Shown piece after piece: positions 45,101 to 56,331 of a DNA stretch of 64,000 bases (its first letter is position 1; every line of letters starts with the position of its first letter). The DNA lies in assembly GCF_030272615.1 (NCBI RefSeq), contig NC_081407.1:441161213-441225212 (forward strand), given 5' to 3'. This stretch comes from Cryptomeria japonica (taxonomy: Eukaryota; Streptophyta; Pinopsida; Cupressales; Cupressaceae). Made by a program: the position numbers and the translations under genes. The notes beneath the pieces are model-generated. The model was not told the origin of the DNA and made no database searches. It worked only from the letters and a program-made list of their open reading frames with translations.

Positions 45101-45407
45101 CATTATGCACACTAACATGAAAATAATTTTGGATATTTTGAGTGAGTTGAATGAAAATGAGGCTACTCTGGAGCCAATTTTGAATAAGTGGATGCCTAGA
45201 GAAGTGGATCTAGAACTTATGTGTGCATCCCATGATGAGGTAGGATCTGATGCCATTATTAAATCCACATGTGAGTTAGCAAAAAGCATGACCAGGTCAG
45301 CAGACGAAAGAGCTGGTGTAGATAGAAAAGCCAACTTGTACAGGAAAGAATATCTGAGCATAAATTTGAACTGTTTCCTAGGGGTTTTGTTAGTCCAAAT
45401 TAGTTGA
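42129..45407 (+). pseudogene. LTR ORF of Tat-A, 3' LTR copy (most complete)
   Basis: From ATG at 42129 (MAPRRDFTGKVNYQDRAICD) a single frame runs 3,279 bases without a net frameshift, broken only by stops. It then hits a 1-bp deletion near 45350, shared with the 5' LTR copy but absent from Tat-B. With that shift allowed for, the coding similarity runs to about 45705, near 1,190 codons. The regions are as in the other copies: a folded-looking N-terminal half, a basic Ser/Pro linker around SPSQSPIHVGD, and a coiled-coil C-terminal half. A TAG at 44664 matches a stop in all three copies. Function unknown. Confidence 0.72.
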
Positions 45408-45707
45408 AGGACAAACAAGTATGACTTGATGAGTTAAGAGATAACTTGTCTCTAAGGGTGAATGAAATCATCAATACAGATGACACATCTTTTTTTGTCA
45501 AGACAATTGAAGAAATAGAGAAGATAAAGTCACATTACGATTTTTTGAAATCAGAGGTTAAGAAAGTGAGAAACTCTTGGAAAAGGTTAGCTAAGTTGAA
45601 ATAAAAAAATTGTTAGCTTCTCATGGCATGCTGATGACATGTTCCAAGAGTGGACAAGAAAATATGTGGTGCAAGAAGCAGAGGTTCAAGAAGATGCTGC
45701 AGCGTAA

Positions 45708-46644
45708 TAACCAACTAAAAGGCCCCTAGGATTGAAAGTGACTTGTAACTTCTTTTGAAAAACATTGTGGTTGTAACAAACTATTCTTACGAATGTCTGA
45801 AGCTTGTATCCATCCATATTGTTATAAATGGATACTAGGACTTAAGAATAGGGGATCACAAGAATTTTTAAAGGAACTCTATTGAAATATATCTAGGTTT
45901 TTTCTAGTTCTCTCAGAGATTACCTTGAATTATGTAAAATTTTCAAGAATGAATATAAATATATAGATCAAAGTTTCAGGCCTAAATCTTCTTTGTCTTT
46001 TGGCGTGCATTCATTAGTTTGTTGGTTTCATTTGGATAATTTAGGGTTATTCGAATGAGCATGGATTGTAAGGAAATCTTATAGATATATTTCTATCTTT
46101 TCTCTTCAGGAGAGGGATTAAATATGCATGAAATATTTTTGTCAATAGATCAATTGTTTGTTGCTTTGAATTTGATGAACTGTTTTAGTTTAAAAGGAAA
46201 GAACCTATGTATATGTTAGGCATGTATGGGGTTCATGGAAGCCGAAGTGATGAAATGTATGAGAATGTTCAGTTTTGAAAACTCTTGCTTGATTTAGGTG
46301 ACTCTGTAGCCTAGATAAGGCACTGATATCAGTTGCCGAATTCTTTCTACCTTTCTTGAGGATCAATACTGAAAATGAATATAAGTTTTCCTTTAATGTT
46401 TTAGTTTCATTGAGGTGATGAAATCCATAGGTTTACTATGGATCTCAATTTAAAAGTGTGAAAGTATTCACAAATGGTATACCCACTTGAGCTTTGGATA
46501 AGTTTGAAGTGTAGAAGGTTTTGTTGAAACCTTGTTATATGTTATTTAGGAATTCTATTTTCTTGGTGCCCTCTTCATATGCAAACAGAGTTATCAAATC
46601 TTCTTACAGGGAGGAAAGGAGAGAATAAGAATCGAAGAACAACA
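45708..46644 (+). other. Non-coding end of Tat-A 3' LTR
   Basis: Contains the TATA-like palindrome (45812-45833) and then AT-rich sequence without open frames to the LTR end. It matches 31389-32336 and, reversed, 55424-56331. Confidence 0.6.
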
Positions 46645-47069
46645 CTTCCAGTGGAGCTTTCTTTCTTGGAAAGAAGTTGTTTTCATGAATCATTAAGAAA
46701 CAATCATGTCCTTCTTTATCTACTGTTGAAGCTAAGTATGTTGTTGCTGCTACTAACTATACACAATTTTTATGAATGAAGCAAATGTTGAATGATATAA
46801 AGGTGGATTGTAATGCACTGATAGTTATTCACTATGATAACTTTTTTGCTATTGATCTATCAAAGAATATGGCATTTCATTCTAAGACAAAGTACATATC
46901 TATCAAGTATAACTTTTTGAAGGAAAAGGTGAAAGAAAATAAAGTTAGACTAGTTTATGTGAACACTAAAGAGCAGATTGTAGATATTTTCACTAAACTT
47001 TTGCCTAATGAATTATTTAAGTACCTGAGAGACATATTGGGAGTTTTTTCCCCTCCGATAGAGACTTGA
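46645..47069 (+). pseudogene. Copia-2 RNase H, remainder
   Basis: After the CTTCC duplication the copia frame resumes: SGAFFLGKKLFS, stop, then LSTVEAKYVVAATNYTQF and SKNMAFHSKTKYISIKYNFL, then VDIFTKLLPNELF, the usual copia pol end. Stops at FS-stop-II and FL-stop-MKQ. Confidence 0.85.
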
Positions 47070-47484
47070 TTAATGCAGTGCAAAATTATTCTAGTATGCA
47101 TTATCAAAGATACTATTCATTCCGGCACTGATACGGGGATGCTACTACTCAGTGGGAGTAGTCAGCTTTGAGTTTTCAGTGGTTTATGTTTTTCTTTGAT
47201 ATTTTTGTTAGATTTCTGGCATTGATGTCAAAGGGGGAGAGATATTGATGTGAAAAATAAAAATTAAGAAGTTGTATACATCAGGGGGAGAGATATATGT
47301 ATAATTCAGAGCTTTACAGAGATATCATTCACATGGGGAGTTTGGTCTTTATTTTAGAATTTCATTGCTACATTTGTATGTGGGAGATTGTTGGTTATCT
47401 TCCATTGGGGAGACTTGTTTGGCATTTCTTGGTACTTAGATGTTTTTCACATCTAGTGTTGCCATCAATGCCAAAGGGGGAGAT
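47070..47484 (+). other. Copia-2 3' untranslated region with polypurine tract
   Basis: The working tract AAAGGGGGAGAT (47473-47484) abuts the 3' LTR. Similar purine runs occur at about 47233 (AAAGGGGGAGAGAT) and 47283 (AGGGGGAGAGAT). Confidence 0.8.
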
Positions 47485-48697
47485 TGTTGGCCATTTGGTG
47501 GAATTGATAATGTGTTGCATTGATGTTTTGTCATTGATGCCAACACTAGCTATTTGGATGCATTACCGACACCCTTCTGGTCTTGATAGCTTGAGTGGTT
47601 TCTGGTTGGGTTGGATCCGACATGATCTGGTAGGCTCCGGTATGGTTTGGTTATGGAATTATCTTATTCATGATACTCATGTTCATATTTAGTCAGTTGG
47701 TTTTGGTTTGGTGATAGGATGTTATCCCATTTTCTTAGAAGCTTGGCTTCTGGATTTGGTGAGGGTTTCACTGGCAAATATTTTTATGAAGATATTTGAT
47801 GTCATGCATAAGTGGTGTTGGTGCATCTTCTAGTGGAGTTTTAGGATGGTGATGGTGATCATGTTTGAGACTTGGTGGATGGAGATCATTGCTTTAGTGT
47901 TTGGACCTATACTGGGTCCCAGTTGATCTAGGTTATGGACCGACTTTAATGTAAGGTGTGGATTGGACTTCTCGATACATTTCTAGGACATCTTATGTGT
48001 TGGATATTATTTGTTTGGTCTAAGAATGACATGTTTTGTAATTATGTAATTGGTTTATTGTTTGGTGGCCGACTTGATTGTTTATGGTTGAGGGTTTGTA
48101 TATATGGGGTAGAGATCATGGTTATGGGAAATGTATATGTAATGTGTGAATAATGTAATATCATTTAGGCAAAGGATTTGGTTGATCATTGGAGATCAAA
48201 TTGGGTTTATGTAAGAAAATTTATTCCTCCGATATTGAGCTTAACCGGAACTGTACTCAGGCATAGGAGATGCTATCTTTTACAGTTCAACACTTCTCTA
48301 GATTGTAGTTTGGATTTTTATATAGTCAGCTAGAATCCTTTTGTGAATAGCAGTGAGCTCTAGGTTGTTGGTCTTCCTACAAGTGCAGGCTCATCATTTG
48401 TAATTCACATACTTACTGTAGAAGTATTATCTCACTGTGGGTAGGCTTCCCACCGTGGTTTTTCCCTTTACCGGGTTTCCACATACAAATCTTGGTGTCA
48501 TGTGGATGGTATTTATTCTATAATTATTGTTCATGCTTAATTGGTTTAATTGCTATTTTTTAATTTGGTTTAAGCATTCTGGTATTAATGTTTTTGGTTT
48601 TGGTATTAAAGTTTTAATTGCTAATGGTTTCGGTAATCTGTGATAGTTGATTCACCCCCCCTCCCAGTTGTCTTCTGATTATTTGAACTGTCTAACA
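47485..48697 (+). repeat. Copia-2 3' LTR
   Basis: 1,213 bp, TGTTGGCC...CTAACA, uninterrupted. It is the reference that shows where Gyp-3 split the 5' copy. Confidence 0.93.
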
Positions 48698-48702
48698 ACA
48701 TA

Positions 48703-49271
48703 TTCTTCATTTATCCATTGTGGAGAAACATTACATCATTCATATGCAAGAATGTGTGTGTGATTAGGGGTTTTCCATGTTCATTCCATTGCATACAACA
48801 TATGTAGTTACATTCAAGAAGAAAAACATCATTATCAGTCTTTGCAGATCTGAGTTATATCCTTATTTCAGTATTTGCAATATTTCAATCAAGGTTAATT
48901 CCTAAACTAGGTTTTGACTTAGCCAAACACCTATTACCAACCTATTTCCCCTTCTTTTTGTGTGTAGGAAATAGGTATGGATTTGTGATCTTCAGAATAA
49001 GCATTACTTATAGTGATGAACCAATCCCCGCTTGGTGTACAAAAAGTGTTGAGGACCAAGGCGAACACCACCATAGTCCCAAAATTTTAGGATCTCCTTT
49101 GGGGATCAAATCCAATTTTGCTTATATTTCTCAGATCCAGGTGCATGGCTCAATTTGACAACCATAGCTCACTATTTATGTGTTTTCATTCACATTCCCA
49201 ACACTATACTCTAATTTCAGCAATTCAACTTACAAAAGAGGTTAAAAAAAGTCATCCCTTTAATCCAATTA
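48703..49271 (+). mobile_element. GypX sequence after Copia-2
   Basis: Flanking sequence that continues GypX beyond the Copia-2 insertion. No open frame is convincing. It ends at the solo LTR target duplication GTATG. Confidence 0.45.
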
Positions 49272-49276
49272 GTATG

Positions 49277-50757
49277 TGTAAAGTTCTGATGCCAATAGCT
49301 AACAAGATGAGAGGGGGGGGGTGAATAATACAAACTTAATCTTCCATAAAATCAATAGATTCAACCTCAGTAACTTAAACTTCACCAATATAACCAAAAA
49401 CTACTAAACATGCAAACTCATAAACACATAATCATCATAACACATATAACATTAGATTTAACATAGAAACCCAAATAGTAAAAAACCACTATGGGATTTT
49501 GGACCCACTAAGAAATATACTCTTCTAGAGTATGCTCGGTTAAAAGCAAATCTTGTTAAAGATTACAAACACATTGCTAGATGTGACCCGGTTAAGGGAT
49601 TTCCCTCAGATCTATGAGGATCTTCACTTTGTTAGAAGTGACCTTGTTAAAGGATTTCAAACACTCATTTAGAATGTTACCTTGCTAGAGGGTTTACAAA
49701 TAAGACTGTTAAGTCCACTCGGTTAAGAGATTTTTTGTCACTTACAAAATAACAGTAATAAAAATATATCTGCAACTTCACATCTAAAATGCTAAAGAAG
49801 ATTCTATTTTGCTCAAAACAATCTAGTCATAGGACTTATCTTGTCCCTCTGCTGGGCTCCCTACTCTGTTATTCAAACAGGTCTTCAAGCTTCTGTGCTC
49901 GATAATCACTATGTAGCATCCCTATACTTACACTTTCCCGCATACATTATTCATCAATAATTTCTTATTTATAAACAATTTGCTAACCACTAAATCTCCT
50001 TGATCACATTTCCCATGATCAATCTTAGCCATCAAATCTTCAATCTTGACTAGGTTCAATGTATCCTTTGATCTAAAAATGTTTTACCTTGCCTAGGGAC
50101 TTGCATTCCTTTCTTGGAACTTGCACAAGGTTATTGCAGTTCAATCTGTGCTGTAGATCTTCCTAATGATCTTCTATTGCCATAGATCCTTAACAAACTT
50201 CATGCACAACATACCAATCATTTATTCATCTCCATCTCATCAGCATCCTTCATTAAATAATTCTTTTATCCATCCAATGCGATCTGTCATAACTCGGTTG
50301 CAACTCGATAAATACTAAACTTTACTCGGTATACATTCTGCCTTCATTAACCGATATCGATAACCTTAGGGTTTATCGACTAGGTTCTTTGCTCAATGAC
50401 ATAGTATAGTATTAACCTTACAATCAACAACATATGTAGGATATCAAAACAATCTAAACATCATGATCTCATCATTGTCTAACTCGATAATAGTTGCCCA
50501 TTGAATAACTTATTTCTCCCCTTTCTTATCACATTATTTTTGTGTCTTTTACTGACCACTTAATACTCATCAAAACATACTTCTTAAGATATGGCAACAT
50601 CATACTGAATCAGAAAATTAATTTCTTGACATCAATGAAAAAATAATGTTATAAAGATAGTTATCATCCCTTTTCAGTTATATCAAATAATCTTCAACAA
50701 CCTTCTCAATATCCTTAATGAATATCAACAATCTTTCTTTCTATTGAAATGCCAACA
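49277..50757 (-). mobile_element. Solo LTR (copia type) in GypX
   Basis: 1,481 bp from TGTAAAGTTC to GCCAACA with a perfect target duplication GTATG (49272-49276 and 50758-50762). The G-tract near 49312 and reversed CTAAC/GGTA-type repeats (49545-49740) resemble the reversed TRG-5 LTR. No internal region, so it was reduced by LTR recombination. Confidence 0.85.
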
Positions 50758-50762
50758 GTATG

Positions 50763-51652
50763 CAGTCCTAATCCTTTTTGGTTTGTGACTAAATCTATTG
50801 GAATCTAACCCTATTTTTAATGTAATCAGTCCTTAAGTAAAAATTAGTTCTTTTACATCTTATGGTGAAAACCCTAAATTTTTAGCACTTTACATTTTGG
50901 TGAAACCTGCTCCTTAAACCTTTATTTCTGATTTATGTTCTCAGATCTGATTTTTTATGCAATTTAAAATTCAAATTTACATTTACAAGTTTAATTTCTA
51001 ATTGAATTTCAAAAAATTAGAGGTTAAATTAAAAAAAACTAATTTTTAATTCCAAAACTGAGCTTGTGAGTTGTCTAATATGGAATAATTATTTCAATTC
51101 TGATTTATGGATATTTAAAATTAAAATTTTTTCATTTAGAGATCCTATTTTAATCAAATTACATAAATTTAGAGGGTTTAATCACAAAAACCCTAATTTA
51201 TTCTGGCTAATTTGAATGGCGGATTGCATACTTTTCCAAATTCATCTTTATGCTATGCTATGCTATGATTTAGAGGCATTAATATTTCAAATTCACAAAT
51301 TAATTTTCTTAGTTAATTGGTTAATTAATCATTTTCACAAAATTTTGTATTGTTTAATCACAATTTTCAAATTTTGAAACTCAAAATTTCTCTCCTTTAT
51401 TCAATTTTCCATGCATGCATTGAGTGAGCATTACTTTTGTTACATGACATATGAGTTTCTCATTTGATCATAAGTGCATATGGAGTTTTTATCCTATTTT
51501 TCTAGTTCAATTTCAAGTTACATTAAAGATGTTCATGATGTCCCTTTCATGCATATGATGATAATTTAGTTCTCCCTTTCATTCATAGGTATGATCTACC
51601 CTCTCCCAAAATCGATCTCATTAATGAGTACACATTGGTGTAAAAAGGGAAA
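50763..51652 (+). mobile_element. GypX LTR end and leader (unresolved)
   Basis: AT-rich non-coding sequence. A weak PBS-like string TTTTGGTGAAACC at about 50890-50905 could mark the LTR end. A short TGCTA repeat lies near 51252. The exact LTR boundary cannot be set without a second copy. Confidence 0.35.
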
Positions 51653-52732
51653 ATGGACACTTCTTTCAAAGATCTCCCTCCTAAAGATGAATCTTTGGAT
51701 AATGTTGTTCGTCCTTCTCCTAAAATGTATCTTCTCCATATGGATTATTTGGTGTAATAGGGTGATATTGTGGCTACTTTTCCTAGCAATGCCATACTTT
51801 CTTTTCATTATCTTCCCCCTAGAGATGAAGCATTAATTAGATATGATAGTCCATTTCCTAAAGTTTGTCTTAATCATAAAGATACATTAGATAAAGAGGA
51901 TGATCCTATTTGACATCATTATAATGTTTTCAATGCTCTCTCTCCTAAAAATGAAGAGCCTAACAAAGATCAAATCAATGACATTCATATTATTGAGAAC
52001 CCTAATATTGTTCCTAATTATCATGTTGTGCCTTACACATATAGTAATAAAGTGCTTTCTTTGGAAACTAATGAGAACATATAAATTGAAGCACAATATG
52101 CTTTGTTAGTTCCTACAATCCTCTCTCCAATTCAAACAAATACACCATCACCTACTAAATAAGTTCTTAAAGAATAACTCTTGGAGGATGATTGGAGGTC
52201 ATTAGATTCCACACCTTCCTTTAGTAGAAAATCTAAGATGACTGAACTTGATACTCAAAATTTTTATCCTAACACATGTCTAGAAATTGATTGGGCCTCT
52301 TTAAACTTCAATCTAATTCCACCTAAGAGTGAACCCTGTCTTGATCTTACACATGGATGCAATGGACAAGTTTTAAGATGTGTGCAACAAAGTCTTGAAA
52401 GTCATGATAAATCACACTTTTCTAATGAAAATATAGGTCTCTAACCTCATCCTTTGTCAACATCCCCTCCTTTATTGTCTAGCAAATCCACATCTTCTCA
52501 TTCCAATATGGTATTACAACAAGATAATGTTTTGTCCGATCTTCTTCATGCCAATTTAATCTCTCTTTTTTGGCCTAGAATAAGAAGGAAACATAGACAA
52601 CATCTTGAAAATTCTTCTTTTTGCAAGTATCATCAAATCCATGGCCATTCTACTAATGGGTGTCAAGCTTTGAAAAAAAAAATACAACACTATATTGATT
52701 CAAGAATCATAAAAAATAACACCTTACAATGA
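51653..52732 (+). pseudogene. Decayed gypsy gag-like ORF (probably GypX)
   Basis: One frame of 360 codons with about six in-frame stops and no frameshift. It starts MDTSFKDLPPKDESLDNVV and includes LEDDWRSLDSTPSFSRKSKM. It ends with the Tat/Athila-type cysteine motif FCKYHQIHGHSTNGC followed by QALKKKIQHYID. It probably encoded the structural protein. Confidence 0.6.
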
Positions 52733-52925
52733 ATTGCATATTTCTCATAATCATTTCAAATAACATTCAAGTACCTATTATGTTTCTCCTCACTATGTGA
52801 CAATGTTGGCCTACTTATTGGGGGTGTATTGTCATTCATGGTGGTACAATTTTAGGTGCAATCATAGTTAGTGAGCAACATAATAGTCTATTTATTCTTA
52901 TCTCTATGCTTGGGAGGAAATAATA
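52733..52925. other. Unassigned sequence between gag relic and Copia-3
   Basis: About 190 bases without a recognised signal, containing the truncation point of Copia-3. Confidence 0.4.
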
Positions 52926-53961
52926 TTATCTCTCCTCTTTCGAAGGTTTTACACCTTCATCGACAACATAATAGCATCTCTTTTTATTTTTGTACTTCCG
53001 ATAAGGCTTGTAGGGCTTATCATTCCTATCATGTTTCTCATATCTATCATACTTATAAGATCTATCATATCTTTCATGCTTATCATATCTAGACGTTCTC
53101 TCAAGGCACCTAGAAGAAAAATGTCTTATCTTATTACAAGAGAAAGATTTCAAAGATAACTTCCCATCATACTTACTGACTCCTTTAGGAAATCTCCGAG
53201 CAATAAGGGCTTCAATCTCATCCAAATAAATTTCTTGTTCTTTCATCTCTCTTTTTTCTCTTTCAAACCTGGATACCCAACATGACATTTCTCCCAAATC
53301 ACACTTCTTCTTCTCAGATACAAAGGCTTTGAATGTAGTCTCATATTTCCCATGTGATTCTCCAAATTCACTCAACTCAAATGCAGCAAGCTTTCCAACT
53401 AGCTTATCTCTAGTCACAATAGTCACACTCTGGATCTCATCAATAGAAGCTACCTTATGTTTGTAAGAAGGAGGCAATGATCTCAACACCTTAGCAACAA
53501 TCTCATCTTCTTCAAGGGTTCCACCGACACATCTGATATTCATTACAAGATCATTCACCTTAGCCATAAAGGATGTTATATTCTCGTCACCTCCCATCTT
53601 TAATGCTTCATACTTTCCTTTCAGACTCTACAACTTAGCAACTTTCACTTGCGCATCTCCTTCATACAAGGTCCCCAGCTTCTTCCAAATCTCGTGTGCA
53701 GTCTCTAAACCCATCACATTAGTCATCTTTGAATTGGTCAAGGCACTCAACAATGCTTCCTTAGCTCTTATATTATTTTTCAGCATCCTTGATCTCAACA
53801 GCACTAATCGGTCTATTCTAAGGAACATTGTAGACATTCTTTGTAATCTTCCGATACTCATCTCCAAGACATTTCAAGTGAACTTCCATCTGGTCCTTCC
53901 AAACAATATATTTCCTTCCATAAAATCTAGGACTCTCCTTCTTGAACACATAAGTTGCCAT
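52926..53961 (-). pseudogene. Copia-3 gag
   Basis: From ATG at 53961 (MATYVFKKESPRFYGRKYIV) through AKEALLSALTNSKMTNVMGL and ENITSFMAKVNDLVMNIRC to a zinc knuckle whose usual first Cys is replaced (SFSCNKIRHFSSRC), then a Tyr/Asp/Lys-rich tail with repeated KYDRYEKHDR. Two stops (near 53810 and 53628) interrupt it. It resembles Copia-2 gag. The element is cut off just after the tail. Confidence 0.82.
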
Positions 53962-54002
53962 CCTGGATCTCCTCAATTGGTTAAGATTCTTCTAGAGGAT
54001 CT

Positions 54003-54015
54003 AGCTCTGATACCA
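54003..54015 (-). other. Copia-3 primer-binding site (initiator Met tRNA)
   Basis: On the minus strand TTGGTATCAGAGC follows the LTR after a short gap, an exact match to the usual site. Confidence 0.88.
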
Positions 54016-54017
54016 AT

Positions 54018-55357
54018 TGTTAGTAGCAACAAAGAAGGAAAACTAAGAGGGGAGTGAATCAATTTTCACCAGATTAAACAATTTAAGAACAATCTCAGAC
54101 CTAAACAATTGAAACAATAATAAAGATATACACAATAGCACCAACATAGATAACACCAAGATTTTGATCTGGAAAATTCGGTTAAGGGGAAAACCACGAT
54201 GGGAACCTACCCACAATAAGATGATAATATACAACAGTATGTGTAATTATTTCAATGGGGAATGCACATGCATTCAGGCACACTGCCTAGAGCTCACTGC
54301 TCAAAATAAGATTACCCAAAAGGCTCCAACCCTCAGGGAAGGTTCACTACCTTACAATAAGATTCAGACTACAATCTGGATTACATGAACTATAAATATA
54401 GCGTCTCTTAATGTCTGATGATAGTTCCAATTAAGCACATTTGTCTACTGCAACAATATCTTCTTAACACACCATACCGAAGGATAAATTTTCTTATGCA
54501 CACATACACCACTCTCTGATAATGCAGACACAACATTGACATCAAAATTACATGACTAGACCACCTATATATACAAATCATCAACCTTGAATACAAGGTC
54601 AGCCAAACCCTCAACCCTCAAATACAAAATTACATCTCACGATACATAAATCAACCACCAAACCAATATAAGGTCATAGACAACATAGCATGGACCTAAA
54701 TAAAATCTCCAAACACACATCACCACTATAAATCCCACCAATATCAATCGCAACATGTTACACCACCAAGAATACCGCATAACAAGAAGAATATCATTGG
54801 ATCAACAAAATCACCAAGAATGTGCACAAGGATCAATGCAGACCACCAAAACAAATAGGACGTGACCATGAAACACCAACAAGCACATTAGAACCATTTG
54901 CAATAGTTGCACCAACACCACTTATTCAAATCTTCATTGATCAACATGCCAGAACTCAAGAACACTCAACAACACCAATTCAGACTAGAAAGATAACTTT
55001 TAGAGAACCAAATCATAAACCATCTGAAATGAAGATACACATGAACATCCAAAAAATTCTCCAAATCTGAAACCAAAGACATAGTCATGCCAGAGCTCAT
55101 TGGATCAAATATCAAACTCTTCCACCCACTGAACAGAAAACCTGAACTATAAACTAGATCACATAATATGATCAAGTAAACTTATGAATCACTAAAACAA
55201 ATAAGGAATGAAGTATTCCAACACCCCAAATAGATCAATCAACCATATCAAATCAATGCAATCACCGGAACACCAAATAGCTCTCTAAAACACCAAAACA
55301 TAGGAATATGTTGACATCAATGACAACAACATATTGTAGCAGCAACAATATCCAACA
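54018..55357 (-). repeat. Copia-3 LTR
   Basis: 1,340 bp, TGTTAGTA...CCAACA. It shares the AAAACCACGATGGG block (about 54190) with Copia-2. The PBS and gag lie on one side and a polypurine tract on the other. Confidence 0.85.
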
Positions 55358-55423
55358 ATATTCCCCTTTGGCATTGATGGAAACATATGAATGTGAAAAA
55401 AATCAATGCAAAGGAAATAGGTC
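55358..55423 (-). mobile_element. 3' end of a second Copia-3 unit, with polypurine tract
   Basis: On the minus strand CATCAATGCCAAAGGGGAAT leads into the LTR start TGTTGG, just as in Copia-2 (CCATCAATGCCAAAGGGGGAG). So this is the end of an upstream internal region, cut by the Tat-B LTR after 66 bases. Confidence 0.75.
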
Positions 55424-56331
55424 TGTTAGTCTCAAATTTTGATTTCCTTATTCTCTCTGTAAGAAGATTTAATAACTCTGTTTGCATATGAAGAAAGCAT
55501 CAAGAAAATAGAATTCCACAATAACATATAACAAGGTTTAAATAAAACCTTCTACACTTTGAACTTATCCAAAGCTTAGGTGGGTATACTCTTTGTGAAA
55601 ACTTTCACATTTTTTAATTGAGATCCATAGTAAACCAATTCTAGAAACCTATGGATTTCATCACCTCAATAGAACTGAAACATTAAAAGAAAAAACTTGT
55701 GTTCATTTTCAATATTGATCTTCAAGAAAAGTAGAAAGAATTCCATAATAAGCATCAGTGCCTTATCCAGGCCACAGAGTCACCTAAATCAAGCAAAAGC
55801 TTTCAAAACTGAACATTCTTATACATTTCATCATTTTGGCTTTCATGAACCCCATAAATGCCTAACATATATAGAGGTCCTCTCCCATCCAACTAAAACA
55901 ATTCATCAAATTCATAGTAGCAAATAGTTGATCTACTGACAGGAATATTTCATGCACATTTAATCCCTCTCCTGAAGAGAAAAGCCAAAAATATGTCTAT
56001 AAGAGTGCCTTACAATCCATGCTCACTTGAACATCCCTAAATTATCCAAATGAAACCAGCAAACTAATGAATGCACACCAGAAGAAAACAAATATTTAGG
56101 CCTGAAACTTTGATCTGTATATTCATATTCATTTCAAAAATGTTACATAATTCAAAGTAATCTCTGAGAGAACTAGAAAAAACTAGATGTATTTCAACAG
56201 AGTTTCTTTACAAATTCTTGTGATCCCTTTTTTCTTTAGTCCTGGTATCCATTTATAACAATATGGATGAATACAATCTTCAGACTTTCCTAAGAAAAGT
56301 TTATTACAGTCACAATGTCTTCCAAAAGAAG

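Larger units (their letters stand above)
16810..46644 (+). mobile_element. Tat-A: giant-LTR Ty3/gypsy element of the Tat lineage
   Basis: 29.8 kb as found and about 20.8 kb without the TRG-5 insertion. The target duplication CTTCC is perfect (16805-16809 and 46645-46649). The LTRs are unusually long: about 6.5 kb at 5' after removing TRG-5, and 7.04 kb at 3'. The tRNA-Arg-type PBS, gag, protease, additional RNase H, reverse transcriptase, gypsy RNase H and integrase identify a Tat-lineage gypsy. Every domain carries stops or shifts. No clear polypurine tract precedes the 3' LTR. Confidence 0.9.
39603..46644 (+). repeat. Tat-A 3' LTR (7,042 bp)
   Basis: Starts TGTTGTCACTG and ends GAACAACA next to the CTTCC duplication. 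It is collinear with the 5' LTR except for an extra tandem copy of 508 bp at 40447-41462, which accounts for the length difference. It contains the palindromic repeats (39960-41800), the LTR ORF (42129-45407) and about 940 bases of non-coding tail. Confidence 0.92.
7964..48697 (+). mobile_element. Copia-2: nested, internally deleted Ty1/copia element
   Basis: LTRs of about 1.21 kb (TGTTGG...CTAACA) bound an element of about 5.5 kb once its two insertions (Gyp-3 and Tat-A) are removed. The target duplication is GCATA (7959-7963) and ACATA (48698-48702), one mismatch. The order is 5' LTR, PBS, gag, protease, integrase, a remnant of RNase H, polypurine tract, 3' LTR. The C-terminal integrase and the whole reverse transcriptase are missing, with an in-frame joint near 16758. 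Many stops make it inactive. Confidence 0.88.
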
